From: Pseudonocardia broussonetiae
Lineage (GTDB): Bacteria > Actinomycetota > Actinomycetes > Mycobacteriales > Pseudonocardiaceae
NCBI RefSeq assembly: GCF_013155125.1
Contig: NZ_CP053564.1
Span: forward strand, 1,619,501 to 1,683,500
Length of the DNA: 64,000 nt
Direction: 5' to 3'
A program made the position numbers and the translations under genes. This document shows, piece by piece, positions 9,324 to 18,431 of the stretch. Each line of letters starts with the position of its first letter. Positions within the stretch are counted from its first letter, which is position 1. The notes under the pieces were generated by a model. It saw only the letters and a list, made by a program, of their open reading frames with translations, ran no database searches and was not told the DNA's origin.

Positions 9324-10754
9324 GTGCCTCCCACCGACCTCCTCCGCGCGCAGCACAATGCGCTCGTGGACCTCGTGCCGATCCCGCCGGTGGCCGACGA
9401 GCTCGCCGCGCGGTTCGCCGCGGCGGGGCACCGGCTGTACCTGGTCGGCGGCAGCGTCCGCGACGCCCTGCTGGGCCGCCCCGTCAACGATCTCGACTTC
9501 ACGACCGACGCCCGTCCCGAGGCCGTGCTCGCCGCCCTCGCCGGCTGGGCCGACGCCGTGTGGGACACCGGGATCGCCTTCGGCACGGTCGGCGCGCGCC
9601 GGCACGGCGCCACCGTCGAGATCACGACGTTCCGCGCCGACGTCTACGACGGCGTCACGCGCAACCCGGTGGTCGCGTTCGGCGACACGATCGAGGACGA
9701 CCTGGTCCGGCGCGACTTCTCCGTCAACGCCATGGCCGTCGAGCTGACCGGCACGCGCACGTTCGTCGACCCGCACGGCGGGCTCGCCGCCCTGCACGCC
9801 GGCGTGCTGGACACCCCGGCGACGCCCGAGGAGTCGTTCTCCGACGACCCGCTGCGGATGCTGCGCGCCGCCCGCTTCGTCTCCCAGCTCGGGCTGGCGC
9901 CGGCGCCGCGCGTGGTGGCGGCGATGACGGCGATGGCGGGCCAGCTGTCGCGGATCACCGCGGAGCGGGTCCAGGCCGAGCTGTCGAAGTTGCTGCTCGG
10001 GGCGCACCCGCGGCGGGCGATCGAGCTGCTCGTCGACACCGAGCTGGCCGAGGTCGTGCTGCCCGAGGTGCCCGCGATGCGCCTGGCCGTCGACGAGCAC
10101 ATGCAGCACAAGGACGTCTACGTCCACTCGCTCGTGGTGCTGGAGCAGGCGATCGACCGGGAGACCGACGGCCCCGACCTCGTCCTGCGCCTCGCCGCGC
10201 TGCTGCACGACATCGGCAAGCCCGCGACGCGGCGCAAGGAGTCCGACGGGCGGGTCAGCTTCCACCACCACGAGGTCGTCGGGGCGAAGATGACGCGCCG
10301 GCGGCTGCGGGAGCTGCGCTACCCGAAGTCGGTCGTCGACGACGTCGCGCAGCTGGTGTTCCTGCACCTGCGCTTCCACGGCTACGGCAACGGCGCGTGG
10401 ACCGACTCCGCGGTGCGCCGCTACGTCACCGACGCCGGGCCGCTGCTCGAGCGCCTGCACCGGCTGGTCCGCAGCGACTGCACCACCCGCAACCGCCGCC
10501 GCGCCGCCGCCCTGCAGCGCAGCTACGACGGGCTGGAGGAGCGGATCGCGGCCCTGCGCGAGCAGGAGGAGCTCGACGCGATCCGCCCCGACCTCGACGG
10601 CAACGCGATCATGGAGATCCTCGGGATCCCCGCGGGCCCGCTCGTCGGGAAGGCCTACAAGCACCTGCTGGCCGTGCGGATGGAGCGGGGGCCGCTCGGT
10701 CGCGAGGAGGCCGAGGCGGAGCTGCGGCGGTGGGCGGCCGAACAGACCCCGTGA
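9324..10754 (+). CDS. pcnA: CCA tRNA nucleotidyltransferase
   Basis: 476-residue enzyme that adds or repairs the 3'-terminal CCA of tRNAs. The class II nucleotidyltransferase head shows [20 protein letters not shown] (catalytic Asp pair in DLDF) and [10 protein letters not shown]. It is followed by an HD phosphohydrolase domain ([13 protein letters not shown]) and a C-terminal RNA-binding region. Divergent from the NUDIX gene, as in mycobacteria. The GTG start at 9324 lies 8 bases after a TAGACT -10 box (9310-9315), so the leader is one or two bases at most. The stop codon is part of a 40-bp palindrome that probably ends transcription. Confidence 0.95.
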   Translation: MPPTDLLRAQHNALVDLVPIPPVADELAARFAAAGHRLYLVGGSVRDALLGRPVNDLDFTTDARPEAVLAALAGWADAVWDTGIAFGTVGARRHGATVEITTFRADVYDGVTRNPVVAFGDTIEDDLVRRDFSVNAMAVELTGTRTFVDPHGGLAALHAGVLDTPATPEESFSDDPLRMLRAARFVSQLGLAPAPRVVAAMTAMAGQLSRITAERVQAELSKLLLGAHPRRAIELLVDTELAEVVLPEVPAMRLAVDEHMQHKDVYVHSLVVLEQAIDRETDGPDLVLRLAALLHDIGKPATRRKESDGRVSFHHHEVVGAKMTRRRLRELRYPKSVVDDVAQLVFLHLRFHGYGNGAWTDSAVRRYVTDAGPLLERLHRLVRSDCTTRNRRRAAALQRSYDGLEERIAALREQEELDAIRPDLDGNAIMEILGIPAGPLVGKAYKHLLAVRMERGPLGREEAEAELRRWAAEQTP

Positions 10755-10790
10755 GCGGATACGAGTGCCGGAGCACTCATATCCGCTCAC
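10751..10790. terminator. Bidirectional hairpin terminator, Pal40 copy 1
   Basis: Inverted repeat of exactly 40 bp. The 18-base arms differ at one position, around a 4-base centre; the ends are GTGAGCGG and CCGCTCAC. It contains the pcnA stop codon (bases 2-4) and, on the other strand, the stop codon of the convergent MFS gene. There is no U tract. It is one of five 40-bp palindromes with the same ends in this window. Confidence 0.75.
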
Positions 10791-12078
10791 GGGTGCGGCG
10801 CAGCTGCGCGTCGTGCGCCAGCAGCCCGACCACGTAGAGCAGCGCCGCCCCGGCCAGCAGCCACGGCGCCCGGCCGTCGGGCGGGCTCAGCAGCGCCGTG
10901 GCCGCCACCGCCAGCACGTAGCCGACGTTGAAGACGATGTCGTAGAGCGCGAACACCCGCCCCAGCACGCCGTCGCCCGCCTCCCCCTGCACGGCGGAGT
11001 CGGTGCACAGCTTCACCACCTGCCCCGCCAGCCCGACGACGAACGCCGCCACCATCACGGCGGGCAGGCTCAGCAGCGCGGCCAGCCCGAGCTGCGTCAC
11101 CGCGGCGACGAGCAGCGCTGTCCGCACCGTCCGCGCCCGGCCCCACCGCCGCACCAGCCACGGCGTGACGAGCGCCGCGACGCCCAGCCCGACGGCCGCC
11201 AGCACCACGGCCTCCCCGAGCCCGGCGAACCCCGAGCGCAGCAGGCCCTGGTCGGTGAACGCGTAGCGGAACAGCAGCAGCGTCACGAGCGTGGTGACGC
11301 CGAAGGCCAGGCGGTGCGCGGCGAGCGCGAGGAACGTGGCCGCGACCGACGGCGTCGCCGCGACCGCCCGCGTCCCGTCGGCGAACCCGCGGAGCACGGC
11401 GTCGGCGGTGGTCCGCGGGTCGGTGGCGTCCGGGCCGAGCTGCCCGCGCCGGAACCGCACGGCGGCGGCCGCGGCCAGCAGCGACCCCACGACGGCGACG
11501 GCCACCGTGGCCGCCGAGCCCGCGTCACCGGCCCCGAACAGCGCGCGCAGGCCCACCGCGGTCGCCCCGCCCAGAGCGGAGACCCCGGCCCCGGCCGTCA
11601 CGGCCAGCGCGTTGGCCTCGACCAGGTGCCGGCGCGGCACGACGTGCGGCAGCGCCGTCGACAGCCCGGCCAGCACGAACCGGGCGACGCCGGCGGTCGA
11701 CAGCGCCGCCGCGTACAGCGCCGGACCCGTGACGCCCGACGCCACCACCGCGGCGACGACGAGCACGAGCGCGCCACGCAGGAGGTTGGCCCACAGCAGG
11801 ACCTGGCGGCGGTCCCAGCGGTCGAGCAGCGCCCCCGCGAACGGCCCGATCAGCGAGTACGGCAGCAGCAGCACCGCGAGCCCGGCGGCCACGGCCAGCG
11901 GGTCGGCCTGCCGCTCGGGGTTGAACAGCAGGGCCCCGCCCAGCGCCGCCTGGAACACGCCGTCGCCCCACTGCGCGGAGAACCGGAGCAGCAGCAGCCG
12001 GACGTACCCGGGGGTGCGGACCAGACCCGCGAGCCCGAGCCGGTCGTCGGGCGGCGACGGGGTCGGGGTCGTCGGCAC
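10777..12078 (-). CDS. MFS transporter
   Basis: 433-residue inner-membrane protein with about 12 hydrophobic helices. The loop between helices 2 and 3 carries an MFS signature (GALLDRWDRRQVLLWANLLRG). The second half repeats the fold, with PWLVRRWGRARTVR. Substrate is unknown; it resembles the group of MFS proteins annotated as major facilitator efflux carriers. GTG start at 12078 follows a TAGCCT box by 7 bases (12086-12091), so the mRNA is probably leaderless. Convergent with pcnA and divergent from the YqgE gene, hence most likely transcribed alone. Confidence 0.85.
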   Translation of the reverse strand: MPTTPTPSPPDDRLGLAGLVRTPGYVRLLLLRFSAQWGDGVFQAALGGALLFNPERQADPLAVAAGLAVLLLPYSLIGPFAGALLDRWDRRQVLLWANLLRGALVLVVAAVVASGVTGPALYAAALSTAGVARFVLAGLSTALPHVVPRRHLVEANALAVTAGAGVSALGGATAVGLRALFGAGDAGSAATVAVAVVGSLLAAAAAVRFRRGQLGPDATDPRTTADAVLRGFADGTRAVAATPSVAATFLALAAHRLAFGVTTLVTLLLFRYAFTDQGLLRSGFAGLGEAVVLAAVGLGVAALVTPWLVRRWGRARTVRTALLVAAVTQLGLAALLSLPAVMVAAFVVGLAGQVVKLCTDSAVQGEAGDGVLGRVFALYDIVFNVGYVLAVAATALLSPPDGRAPWLLAGAALLYVVGLLAHDAQLRRTRERI

Positions 12079-12120
12079 GGGGGGAAGGCTACGCACGGGG
12101 GCGGGTGCGACGATGGTCCC

Positions 12121-12708
12121 GTGGTGGACGAGCGGCCTGCTGACCCGACCGGCGTCGCGCCCGGGACGCTGCTCGTCGCCGCGCCCGGACTGCTCGACCC
12201 GAACTTCCGGCGGACCGTCGTCTACGTCATCGAGCACCGCCCGGAGGGCAGCCTCGGCGTGGTGCTGAACCGGCCGAGCGAGGTCACCGTCCAGGACGTC
12301 CTGCCGACGTGGGCGCCGCTGTCGTCGGATCCGCAGGCGGTGTTCGTCGGGGGGCCGGTGGAGGCGGAGACCGCGCTCTGCCTGGCCGCGCTGCGCACCG
12401 GCCAGACCGTCGACGGGGTGGACGGGCTGGTGCCGGTCCGCGGCCCGGTGGCCCTGGTCGACCTCGACGGCGACCCGTCGTCGCTGGCGCCCCGCCTGCG
12501 CGGCCTGCGGGTGTTCGCCGGCTACTCCGGCTGGGACGCCCGCCAGCTCGCCGGGGAGATCGAGCGCGGCGACTGGATCGTCGTCCCCGCGCTGCCCGAC
12601 GACGTCGTCGCCGGGCACGGCCCGGAACTGTGGGCGCGGGTGCTGCGCCGCCAGGGGATGCCGGTCGCGCTGCTCGCGACGTTCCCGGACGACGTCAAGC
12701 TCAACTGA
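12121..12708 (+). CDS. YqgE/AlgH family protein
   Basis: 195-residue cytosolic protein of the UPF0301 (YqgE/AlgH) family. Conserved features are LLVAAPGLLDPNFRRTVVYV near the N-terminus, GSLGVVLNRPSE, VFVGGPVE and FAGYSGWDARQL. No biochemical activity is firmly established for the family; AlgH was named from alginate regulation in Pseudomonas. Start is GTG 12121, though the next codon is also GTG (12124). GACGAT lies 6 bases before the start and may be a weak -10 box. Confidence 0.88.
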   Translation: MVDERPADPTGVAPGTLLVAAPGLLDPNFRRTVVYVIEHRPEGSLGVVLNRPSEVTVQDVLPTWAPLSSDPQAVFVGGPVEAETALCLAALRTGQTVDGVDGLVPVRGPVALVDLDGDPSSLAPRLRGLRVFAGYSGWDARQLAGEIERGDWIVVPALPDDVVAGHGPELWARVLRRQGMPVALLATFPDDVKLN

Positions 12709-12762
12709 GCACCGGGCGGCGGTCGGCGCGCGCCCCCGCCCGGGCGGCCCCAGGATGGGGAC

Positions 12763-13260
12763 GTGCCCCGCCCCCGCCCCGAACCCGCAGGTCCCGGCCA
12801 GGAGTCCGTCTGGGACTACCCCCGCCCGCCGCGCGCCGAGCCCGACCACCGCCGCGCGGTGCTGCGCCACGGCGGCACGGTCGTCGCCGACACCACCGAC
12901 CTCGTGCGCGTGCTGGAGACCAGCCACCCGCCGACGTTCTACCTGCCGCGCACCGCGTTCGGGGAGTTCCTGGCGCCGGTCGAGCGCACGACGTTCTGCG
13001 AGTGGAAGGGCGTGGCCCGCTACGTCGACGTGGTGGTGCCCGGCGCGCAGCCGCTGCGCGAGGTCGGCTGGTGGTACCCCGAGCCCGACCGCCGCTACCC
13101 CTCGCTGCTCGACCGGGTGGCGGTCTACGCGGCCGCGTTCGACGAGATCACCCTCGACGGCGTGCGCGTGGAGCCCCAGCCCGGCGGTTTCTACGGCGGC
13201 TGGGTGACGCCGGAGGTGGTGGGGCCGTTCAAGGGCGGTCCGGGCTCGTGGGGCTGGTAG
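12763..13260 (+). CDS. DUF427 domain protein
   Basis: 165-residue protein with one DUF427 domain, recognised by the run VVADTTDLVRVLETSHPPTF, followed by YLPRTAF, TTFCEWKGVARYVDV and the C-terminal VGPFKGGPGSWGW. The family is a small beta-rich fold common in actinobacteria and fungi with no proven function. There is no signal peptide, so a cytosolic place is likely. It lies 54 bases after the YqgE gene and may be cotranscribed. Its last 32 bases overlap the end of the convergent SdpI-like gene. Confidence 0.88.
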   Translation: MPRPRPEPAGPGQESVWDYPRPPRAEPDHRRAVLRHGGTVVADTTDLVRVLETSHPPTFYLPRTAFGEFLAPVERTTFCEWKGVARYVDVVVPGAQPLREVGWWYPEPDRRYPSLLDRVAVYAAAFDEITLDGVRVEPQPGGFYGGWVTPEVVGPFKGGPGSWGW

Positions 13261-13711
13261 CGGCCGGGCTGGTGTCGGCCGGGCTGGTGTCGGCCGGGCG
13301 GCAGCCGGCGACGAGGTCGCAGCCCGCGCACGTGCCGGCGCAGGCCGGGGCGGCCGCGGGGACGGGCACCGCCGCGGCGGCCCGCTGACCGACCATCCCG
13401 CCGAACACGGCGAGCACCAGCGCGCCGAGCCCGGTGACGACGAGGACGACGACGGACACGGCCCCCACGGGGCCCGCCGCCAGCACCGCCCCGCCCACGA
13501 CGGCGACCGCACCGGCCGCCCCGAGCGGCGCGGCGGCGACCCGGTTGGCCAGGGCGAAGGCCGCGTCGGAGGCCAGCGTCTCCACGGTGCGGACGCCGGC
13601 CCAGCGGTTGCGCGGCAGCCGCTCGCGCGCCCCGAGCACCGCCACGACGAGCAGCACCAGACCGGCGGTCACGAACAGCGCGGCGAGGACCAGGCGGGGC
13701 ACGAGGGGCAC
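13229..13711 (-). CDS. SdpI-like membrane protein with Cys-rich tail
   Basis: 160-residue membrane protein with three hydrophobic segments. The first cytoplasmic loop has the SdpI-family motif RNRWAGVRTVETLASDAAFALAN (written across two conserved blocks), as in the Bacillus immunity/signalling protein SdpI, but no SdpC-like toxin is seen nearby. The C-terminal tail is unusual: CAGTCAGCDLVAGC, four Cys in 14 residues, then a TSPADTSPA repeat. GTG 13711 is chosen; a TTG at 13729 and a GTG at 13702 are alternatives. The last 32 bases overlap the convergent DUF427 gene. Confidence 0.7.
   Translation of the reverse strand: MPLVPRLVLAALFVTAGLVLLVVAVLGARERLPRNRWAGVRTVETLASDAAFALANRVAAAPLGAAGAVAVVGGAVLAAGPVGAVSVVVLVVTGLGALVLAVFGGMVGQRAAAAVPVPAAAPACAGTCAGCDLVAGCRPADTSPADTSPAATSPTSPDRP
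13261..13300. repeat. 15-bp tandem repeat in SdpI-like tail
   Basis: Two exact copies of CGGCCGGGCTGGTGT (13261-13275, 13276-13290) and a partial third. On the minus strand they encode the TSPAD repeat at the C-terminus of the SdpI-like protein, just after the DUF427 stop codon. Confidence 0.85.
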
Positions 13712-13758
13712 CCGACCAGGGTAGGTCAACCCGGGCGCGGCCCGGCCGGGACCGGGGC

Positions 13759-13764
13759 TAGGCT
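13759..13764 (+). promoter_or_regulatory. -10 box of leuS leader transcript
   Basis: TAGGCT followed after 6 bases by the GTG of the leader peptide at 13771, so the transcript should begin at the leader start codon. Confidence 0.6.
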
Positions 13765-13770
13765 GGTCAC

Positions 13771-13809
13771 GTGGCCCGTCGCCTTCTCCTCGAGGCCGCG
13801 CCGGTCTGA
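13771..13809 (+). CDS. leuS leader peptide ([12 protein letters not shown])
   Basis: Twelve-codon reading frame starting GTG directly at the predicted transcription start. Three consecutive leucine codons (CTT CTC CTC, 13783-13791) are followed by a short coding run and TGA at 13807-13809. The stop codon sits in the loop of a hairpin (13795-13827) just upstream of a terminator hairpin. This is the classic design of ribosome-mediated attenuation, known for amino-acid and aminoacyl-tRNA synthetase genes of actinobacteria: shortage of charged tRNA-Leu stalls the ribosome on the Leu codons and permits leuS transcription. Confidence 0.8.
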   Translation: MARRLLLEAAPV

Positions 13810-13863
13810 CACCGACCCCGGCGCGGCGACCCCTCCTGCCTCACGGCGGAGGGGTTCCTTGCT
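13795..13863 (+). promoter_or_regulatory. leuS attenuator (two hairpins)
   Basis: First hairpin: 13795-13804 pairs with 13818-13827 (10 bp), with the leader stop codon in its loop. Second hairpin: ACCCCTCC (13829-13836) pairs with GGAGGGGT (13848-13855), with an inner GCC/GGC, and is followed by TTCCTTGCTTT, so it looks like a factor-independent terminator. GACCCC at 13814-13819 can compete for GGGGTT at 13851-13856, giving a possible antiterminator. Confidence 0.7.
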
Positions 13864-13889
13864 TTCCGGGCCCACACGACATCACCGGG

Positions 13890-16724
13890 ATGGACATGAG
13901 CACCGACACCAGCACCGTCGCCGACACCGACGCCCCGCCGTTCCGCTACGGCGCCGCGCTGGCCGCCGACATCGAGCGCCGCTGGCAGGACCGCTGGGAG
14001 CGCGAGGGCACGTTCCACACGCCCAGCCTCCCCGGCCCGGACGCGGGCGCGAAGGTCTACCTGATGGACATGTTCCCCTACCCCTCGGGTTCGGGGCTGC
14101 ACGTCGGGCACCCGCTCGGCTTCATCGGCACCGACGTCCTGGGTCGCTACCTGCGGATGAACGGCCGCACGGTCCTGCACACGATGGGCTTCGACTCCTT
14201 CGGGCTGCCCGCCGAGCAGTACGCCGTGCAGACGGGCACGCACCCGCGCACCACCACCGAGGCCAACATCCGGCGCTACAAGGAGCAGCTGCGCCAGCTG
14301 GGCCTGGCCCACGACGACCGCCGCTCCGTCGCCACCACCGACGTCGAGTTCTACCGGTGGACGCAGTGGATCTTCCTGCAGATCTACAACGCCTGGTACG
14401 ACCCCGAGCAGCAGCGCGCCCGCCCCATCGCCGAGCTGGAGGCCGAGTACGCCGCCGGCACGCGCGGCCCGTGGGCCGAGCTGTCGCGCGTCGAGCAGCG
14501 CAAGGTGATCGACGGCCACCGCCTGGCCTACATCTCCGAGGCCCCCGTCAACTGGTGCCCCGGGCTGGGCACGGTGCTGGCCAACGAGGAGGTCACCGCC
14601 GACGGCCGCAGCGAGCGGGGCAACTTCCCCGTGTTCCGGCGCAGCCTGAAGCAGTGGATGATGCGGATCACCGCGTACTCCGACCGCCTGGTCGCCGACC
14701 TGGACCGCCTGGACTGGCCCGACTCCGTCAAGGCCATGCAGCGCAACTGGATCGGCCGCTCCGAGGGCGCGCGGGTCCGGTTCGGCACGGCCACCGGCAG
14801 CGGCTCCCCCGTCGACATCGAGGTCTTCACGACCCGCCCCGACACGCTGTTCGGCGCCACCTACGTCGTGCTGGCCCCCGAGCACCCGCTCGTCGGGAGC
14901 CTGACGCCGCTGGAGTGGCCCGAGGGCACCGACGAGCGCTGGACGGGCGGGGCGGGCACCCCCGCGCTGGCCGTCGAGGACTACCGGTTCGAGGCGGGCC
15001 GCAAGTCCGACCTGGACCGCCAGGAGAACAGGGAGAAGACCGGCGTCTTCACCGGCGCGTACGCCGTGAACCCGGTCAACGGCGAGCGGCTGCCGGTCTT
15101 CGTCGCCGACTACGTCCTGATGGGCTACGGCACCGGCGCGATCATGGCGGTGCCCGGCCAGGACCAGCGCGACTGGGACTTCGCCACGACGTTCGGCCTG
15201 CCGATCGTCCGCACGGTCGACCCGGGCGACTGGGAGGGCGAGGCGTTCACCGGCGACGGCCCGGCGATCAACTCGGCCAACGAGGAGATCAGCCTGGACG
15301 GCATGGGGGTCACCGAGGCCAAGCGCGCGATCACCGACTGGCTGGTCGCCCGCGGCGACGGCGAGGCGGTCACCCAGTACAAGCTGCGCGACTGGCTGTT
15401 CTCCCGCCAGCGGTACTGGGGCGAGCCGTTCCCGGTCGTGTGGGACGCCGACGGCCTGCCCGTGGGCCTGCCCGACGCCGAGCTGCCCGTCGAGCTGCCC
15501 GAGATCGACGACTACTCCCCCAAGACCTACGCCCCGGACGCGGCCGACACCGAGCCCGAGCCGCCGCTGTCGCGCAACGAGGACTGGGTGGTGGCCCAGC
15601 TCGACCTGGGCGACGGCCCGGCGTCCTACCGCCGCGAGACCAACACGATGCCGCAGTGGGCCGGCTCGTGCTGGTACCACCTGCGCTACCTGGACCCCGA
15701 CAACCACGAGCGCTTCGTCGACCCCGAGATCGAGCGCTACTGGCTGGGCGCCGACCCCGAGCGGCCGGGCGACCCGGGCGGCGTCGACCTGTACGTCGGC
15801 GGCGTCGAGCACGCCGTGCTGCACCTGCTCTACGCGCGCTTCTGGCACAAGGTGCTGCACGACCTGGGCCACGTCAGCTCCGAGGAGCCGTTCCGCCGGC
15901 TGTTCAACCAGGGCTACATCCAGGCCTTCGCCTACACCGACGCCCGCGGCACCTACGTGCCCGCGGAGGAGGTCGTCGACGACGGCGCCGGCGGTTTCAC
16001 GTGGAACAGCGAACCCGTCTCCCGGGAGTACGGGAAGATGGGCAAGTCGCTGAAGAACGTCGTCACCCCCGACGAGATGTGCGAGCGCTACGGCGCCGAC
16101 ACGTTCCGGCTCTACGAGATGTCGACCGGCCCGATGGACGTCTCGCGCCCGTGGTCGACGCGCGACGTCATCGGCTCGCAGCGGTTCCTGCAGCGGGTGT
16201 GGCGCAACCTGGTCGACGAGACCACGGGCGAGGTCCGGGTCACCGACGCCGAGCCCGACACGGCCACGCTGCGCGCGCTGCACAAGGCCATCGCCGGGGT
16301 GCACGCCGACTACCAGGCGCTGCACTACAACACGGCCGCGGCGAAGCTGATCGAGCTGAACAACCACCTGACCAAGGCGGGCACCGGCGTGCCGCGCCCG
16401 GTGGCCGAGGCGCTGGTGCTGATGATGGCGCCGCTGACGCCGCACATCGCCGAGGAGCTGTGGTCGCTGCTGGGCCACGAGGGGTCGCTGGCCTACGCGG
16501 CGTTCCCGGTGGCCGACGAGCGGTACCTGGTGGCCGACACGGTCGAGTACCCGATCCAGGTCAACGGCAAGGTCCGCTCGCGGGTCACGGTGGCCGCCGA
16601 CGCCTCCCCCGCCGACGTCGAGGCGGCGGCGCTGGCCGACGAGAAGGTGGCGGGCGCGCTGGGCGGCAAGCCCCCGCGCAAGCTGATCGTGGTGCCGGGC
16701 CGCCTGGTGAACGTGGTCGTCTGA
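13890..16724 (+). CDS. leuS: Leucyl-tRNA synthetase
   Basis: 944-residue class Ia aminoacyl-tRNA synthetase that charges tRNA-Leu. The HIGH signature is HVGH at residues 71-74 and the KMSKS loop is KMGKS starting at residue 716. The CP1 editing domain is present ([20 protein letters not shown]), as is the bacterial C-terminal domain ending in [11 protein letters not shown]. The length is normal for actinobacterial LeuRS. ATG 13890 is used; a second ATG follows two codons later. Expression is probably controlled by the leader peptide and attenuator upstream. Confidence 0.97.
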   Translation: MDMSTDTSTVADTDAPPFRYGAALAADIERRWQDRWEREGTFHTPSLPGPDAGAKVYLMDMFPYPSGSGLHVGHPLGFIGTDVLGRYLRMNGRTVLHTMGFDSFGLPAEQYAVQTGTHPRTTTEANIRRYKEQLRQLGLAHDDRRSVATTDVEFYRWTQWIFLQIYNAWYDPEQQRARPIAELEAEYAAGTRGPWAELSRVEQRKVIDGHRLAYISEAPVNWCPGLGTVLANEEVTADGRSERGNFPVFRRSLKQWMMRITAYSDRLVADLDRLDWPDSVKAMQRNWIGRSEGARVRFGTATGSGSPVDIEVFTTRPDTLFGATYVVLAPEHPLVGSLTPLEWPEGTDERWTGGAGTPALAVEDYRFEAGRKSDLDRQENREKTGVFTGAYAVNPVNGERLPVFVADYVLMGYGTGAIMAVPGQDQRDWDFATTFGLPIVRTVDPGDWEGEAFTGDGPAINSANEEISLDGMGVTEAKRAITDWLVARGDGEAVTQYKLRDWLFSRQRYWGEPFPVVWDADGLPVGLPDAELPVELPEIDDYSPKTYAPDAADTEPEPPLSRNEDWVVAQLDLGDGPASYRRETNTMPQWAGSCWYHLRYLDPDNHERFVDPEIERYWLGADPERPGDPGGVDLYVGGVEHAVLHLLYARFWHKVLHDLGHVSSEEPFRRLFNQGYIQAFAYTDARGTYVPAEEVVDDGAGGFTWNSEPVSREYGKMGKSLKNVVTPDEMCERYGADTFRLYEMSTGPMDVSRPWSTRDVIGSQRFLQRVWRNLVDETTGEVRVTDAEPDTATLRALHKAIAGVHADYQALHYNTAAAKLIELNNHLTKAGTGVPRPVAEALVLMMAPLTPHIAEELWSLLGHEGSLAYAAFPVADERYLVADTVEYPIQVNGKVRSRVTVAADASPADVEAAALADEKVAGALGGKPPRKLIVVPGRLVNVVV

Positions 16725-16725
16725 C

Positions 16726-17175
16726 CTACCGGCGCTTGCGCGGCGGCCTCGGCTTCGGGGCCGCCCGCGGCGCCTTCGGGGCGCTGCGGGCGATCGCCAC
16801 GAAGTCGGAGTGGGTCAGCCAGGCCTCGACGGTGTCGACCACCAGCGACGCGTCCTTGATCGCCGACGGGCCCTCCTCGGTGGGCACGGCGCCGTCGTCG
16901 TGGGCGAGCTCGGCCCGGTTGTGCAGCGAGCGCAGCAGGCGCCCGGCCTCCGGGTCGAGCCCGCGCTCGGCGACGACGTGCCGCAGGAACGCGGCCACGA
17001 CGGCGGCCGGCTCCGGCCCGGGCGGGCGGCCCAGCTCCAGCAGCGCCGCCTCCGCGGCGGCCAGCGCGGCCCGGTAGGCCAGCGCGACGGTCTGCGCGGC
17101 GAACCCGGTGGTGCCGAGCAGGTGCGCGGCGAACAGCTCCTCACGGGCCCGAGCGACCCCGACACCGGCGTTCAC
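16726..17175 (-). CDS. HEPN domain protein, possible toxin subunit
   Basis: 149-residue mostly helical protein with an HEPN-like domain. It keeps an Rx4-6H motif (RAELAH, R87 and H92) as found in HEPN ribonucleases, but the HxY continuation of HepT toxins is absent (HDD). The C-terminus is a basic Pro/Lys/Arg tail. Its GTG start overlaps the stop of the UPF0158-nucleotidyltransferase gene by 4 bases, so the two are translationally coupled, as in HEPN/MNT toxin-antitoxin or nucleotidyl-transfer modules. It converges on leuS with a one-base gap. RNase or toxin activity is inference only. Confidence 0.65.
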   Translation of the reverse strand: MNAGVGVARAREELFAAHLLGTTGFAAQTVALAYRAALAAAEAALLELGRPPGPEPAAVVAAFLRHVVAERGLDPEAGRLLRSLHNRAELAHDDGAVPTEEGPSAIKDASLVVDTVEAWLTHSDFVAIARSAPKAPRAAPKPRPPRKRR

Positions 17176-17921
17176 GCCACCAGCCTCGCCTCGGCGGCGG
17201 CCCGGGCCAGCAGCGGCGTGTGCGGGGCCGCGAGCTGGGCGGCGCTCACGGGCAGCGCGGTGACGGTGAACCCGGTGCGCTCGGTGTGGCGCCACAGCAC
17301 GTCGTCCATGCGGTGCAGCTCCTCCCACGGCGAGCGCAGGTCCGACAGCACGACGACGAGCTGCAGGTCGAACTCCCCCGGCCCGTCCCCGTGCACCCAC
17401 GACCCGAACAGCAGGACCTGCTCCAGGCGGTCGCCGTAGAGCATCGCCAGGTCGACGGCGACGGCCGCGGGCAGGTCCTCGTCCCGCGCGACGGGGTCGG
17501 GGATGGCGGCGGCGAGGCGCTCGGCGTCGGCGCGACCGATCAGCTCGACCTCGGCCAGCCAGTGCACCGCCCGGCGCCGGGCGCGGGCGCTGCGGTAGCG
17601 GAACCACTGGTCGCGCAGCTCGGGGAACTCGAACAGGGTGTCCTTGAACCGGCGGAACGCGCCGGGGCCGCTGATCGCGCGGTCGAGCAGGTCGGCGGCG
17701 CGGCGGTGGTGCACGGCCGCCACGAACTGCGCCATGTCCTGGTAGCTCTCGCGCGACTCGGTCCGCCGGATGCGCACGCCCGACGGCCGGGGCGCGCCGA
17801 CGTCGGCCAGGTGCGAGGAGATCACGCCGGTGCGGGGGTCGATCCACCACGACGTCCCGGGCGTGCGGTCCTCGAGCGCCGCGCACAGCTCGTCGAGATC
17901 AACCGACTCCGGATCGAGCAT
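17172..17921 (-). CDS. UPF0158 domain fused to nucleotidyltransferase domain
   Basis: 249-residue protein. Residues about 1-125 match the UPF0158 family (WWIDPRTGVISSH, RRFKDTLFEFPELRDQWFRYR, AVHWLAEVELIG). Residues about 150-245 form a minimal nucleotidyltransferase domain with GSWVHGDGPGEFDLQL. The usual catalytic DxD after the GS motif reads ExD here, so activity may be changed. The downstream HEPN gene overlaps by 4 bases, which suggests a two-subunit module. ATG 17921 lies 6 bases after TACCGT, a leaderless arrangement. Role unknown; an MNT-type antitoxin is one possibility. Confidence 0.7.
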   Translation of the reverse strand: MLDPESVDLDELCAALEDRTPGTSWWIDPRTGVISSHLADVGAPRPSGVRIRRTESRESYQDMAQFVAAVHHRRAADLLDRAISGPGAFRRFKDTLFEFPELRDQWFRYRSARARRRAVHWLAEVELIGRADAERLAAAIPDPVARDEDLPAAVAVDLAMLYGDRLEQVLLFGSWVHGDGPGEFDLQLVVVLSDLRSPWEELHRMDDVLWRHTERTGFTVTALPVSAAQLAAPHTPLLARAAAEARLVA

Positions 17922-17927
17922 CCGCCC

Positions 17928-17933
17928 ACGGTA
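17928..17933 (-). promoter_or_regulatory. -10 box of leaderless UPF0158-NT gene
   Basis: Minus-strand TACCGT ends 6 bases before the ATG at 17921. Confidence 0.5.
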
Positions 17934-17944
17934 CCGCTGCGGAG

Positions 17945-18367
17945 TCAGTGCGAACCGTGCGAACGGCCGCCGAGCGCCGAAGCGAGCAGGATCGCCCCCC
18001 AGATGCCGATCGGGAACATCGGCCAGAAGAACAGGAAGCCACCCGACGCGATCGACGTGATGCCCCAGATGGTGACCAGGACGACGGCGGTGCCGGCCCA
18101 GGAGCGCCACTCGTCGACCCGGCCGTCCTTCTCCGCGACCGCCTTCGACCCCGCCTGGACCGGCGGCGCGGGCGCCGGGGCCGGCAGGTCGGCGGTGATC
18201 GTCGCGAGCTCGCCGTAGGTCCGGGAGGCGTAGGTGTCGCGCAGGCGCTCGTCGTAGTCGGACAGGTCGAGCCTGCCCTCGTCGACGGCGTGCCGCAGGC
18301 GCTCCGCGACGGCCTCCCGGTCGGCGTCCGACGCACGCATCGCGGCGCGTTCGATGTCCCCGCTCAC
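17945..18367 (-). CDS. DUF1707 domain two-helix membrane protein
   Basis: 140-residue protein with an N-terminal DUF1707 domain (MRASDADREAVAERLRHAVDEG, LDLSDYDERLRDTYASRTYGEL, given in two blocks), a Pro/Ala linker, then two transmembrane helices at about residues 92-112 and 115-132. DUF1707 domains are common at the N-terminus of small actinobacterial membrane proteins; one group is linked to cell-wall targeting, but no function can be assigned here. GTG 18367 lies 7 bases after TATCGT. Monocistronic by context. Confidence 0.8.
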   Translation of the reverse strand: MSGDIERAAMRASDADREAVAERLRHAVDEGRLDLSDYDERLRDTYASRTYGELATITADLPAPAPAPPVQAGSKAVAEKDGRVDEWRSWAGTAVVLVTIWGITSIASGGFLFFWPMFPIGIWGAILLASALGGRSHGSH

Positions 18368-18431
18368 GCTCTCCACGATAGGCGCGCCGAGGTCACCGGC
18401 GCACCGGTCGGACGGAGGAAGGTGACAGTTG

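Noticed and set aside
134..9625. Very long open frames opposite or out of phase to real genes (for example 134-1654 plus, 3609-6635 plus, 7322-8794 plus)
   Set aside because: GC-rich shadow frames: Arg/Ala/Gly/His-rich products, no domains, fully covered by recognised genes.
16726..17921. Classical HepT/MntA toxin-antitoxin
   Set aside because: The HEPN protein lacks the Tyr of RX4HXY and the nucleotidyltransferase has ExD; only a looser HEPN/NT relation is supported.
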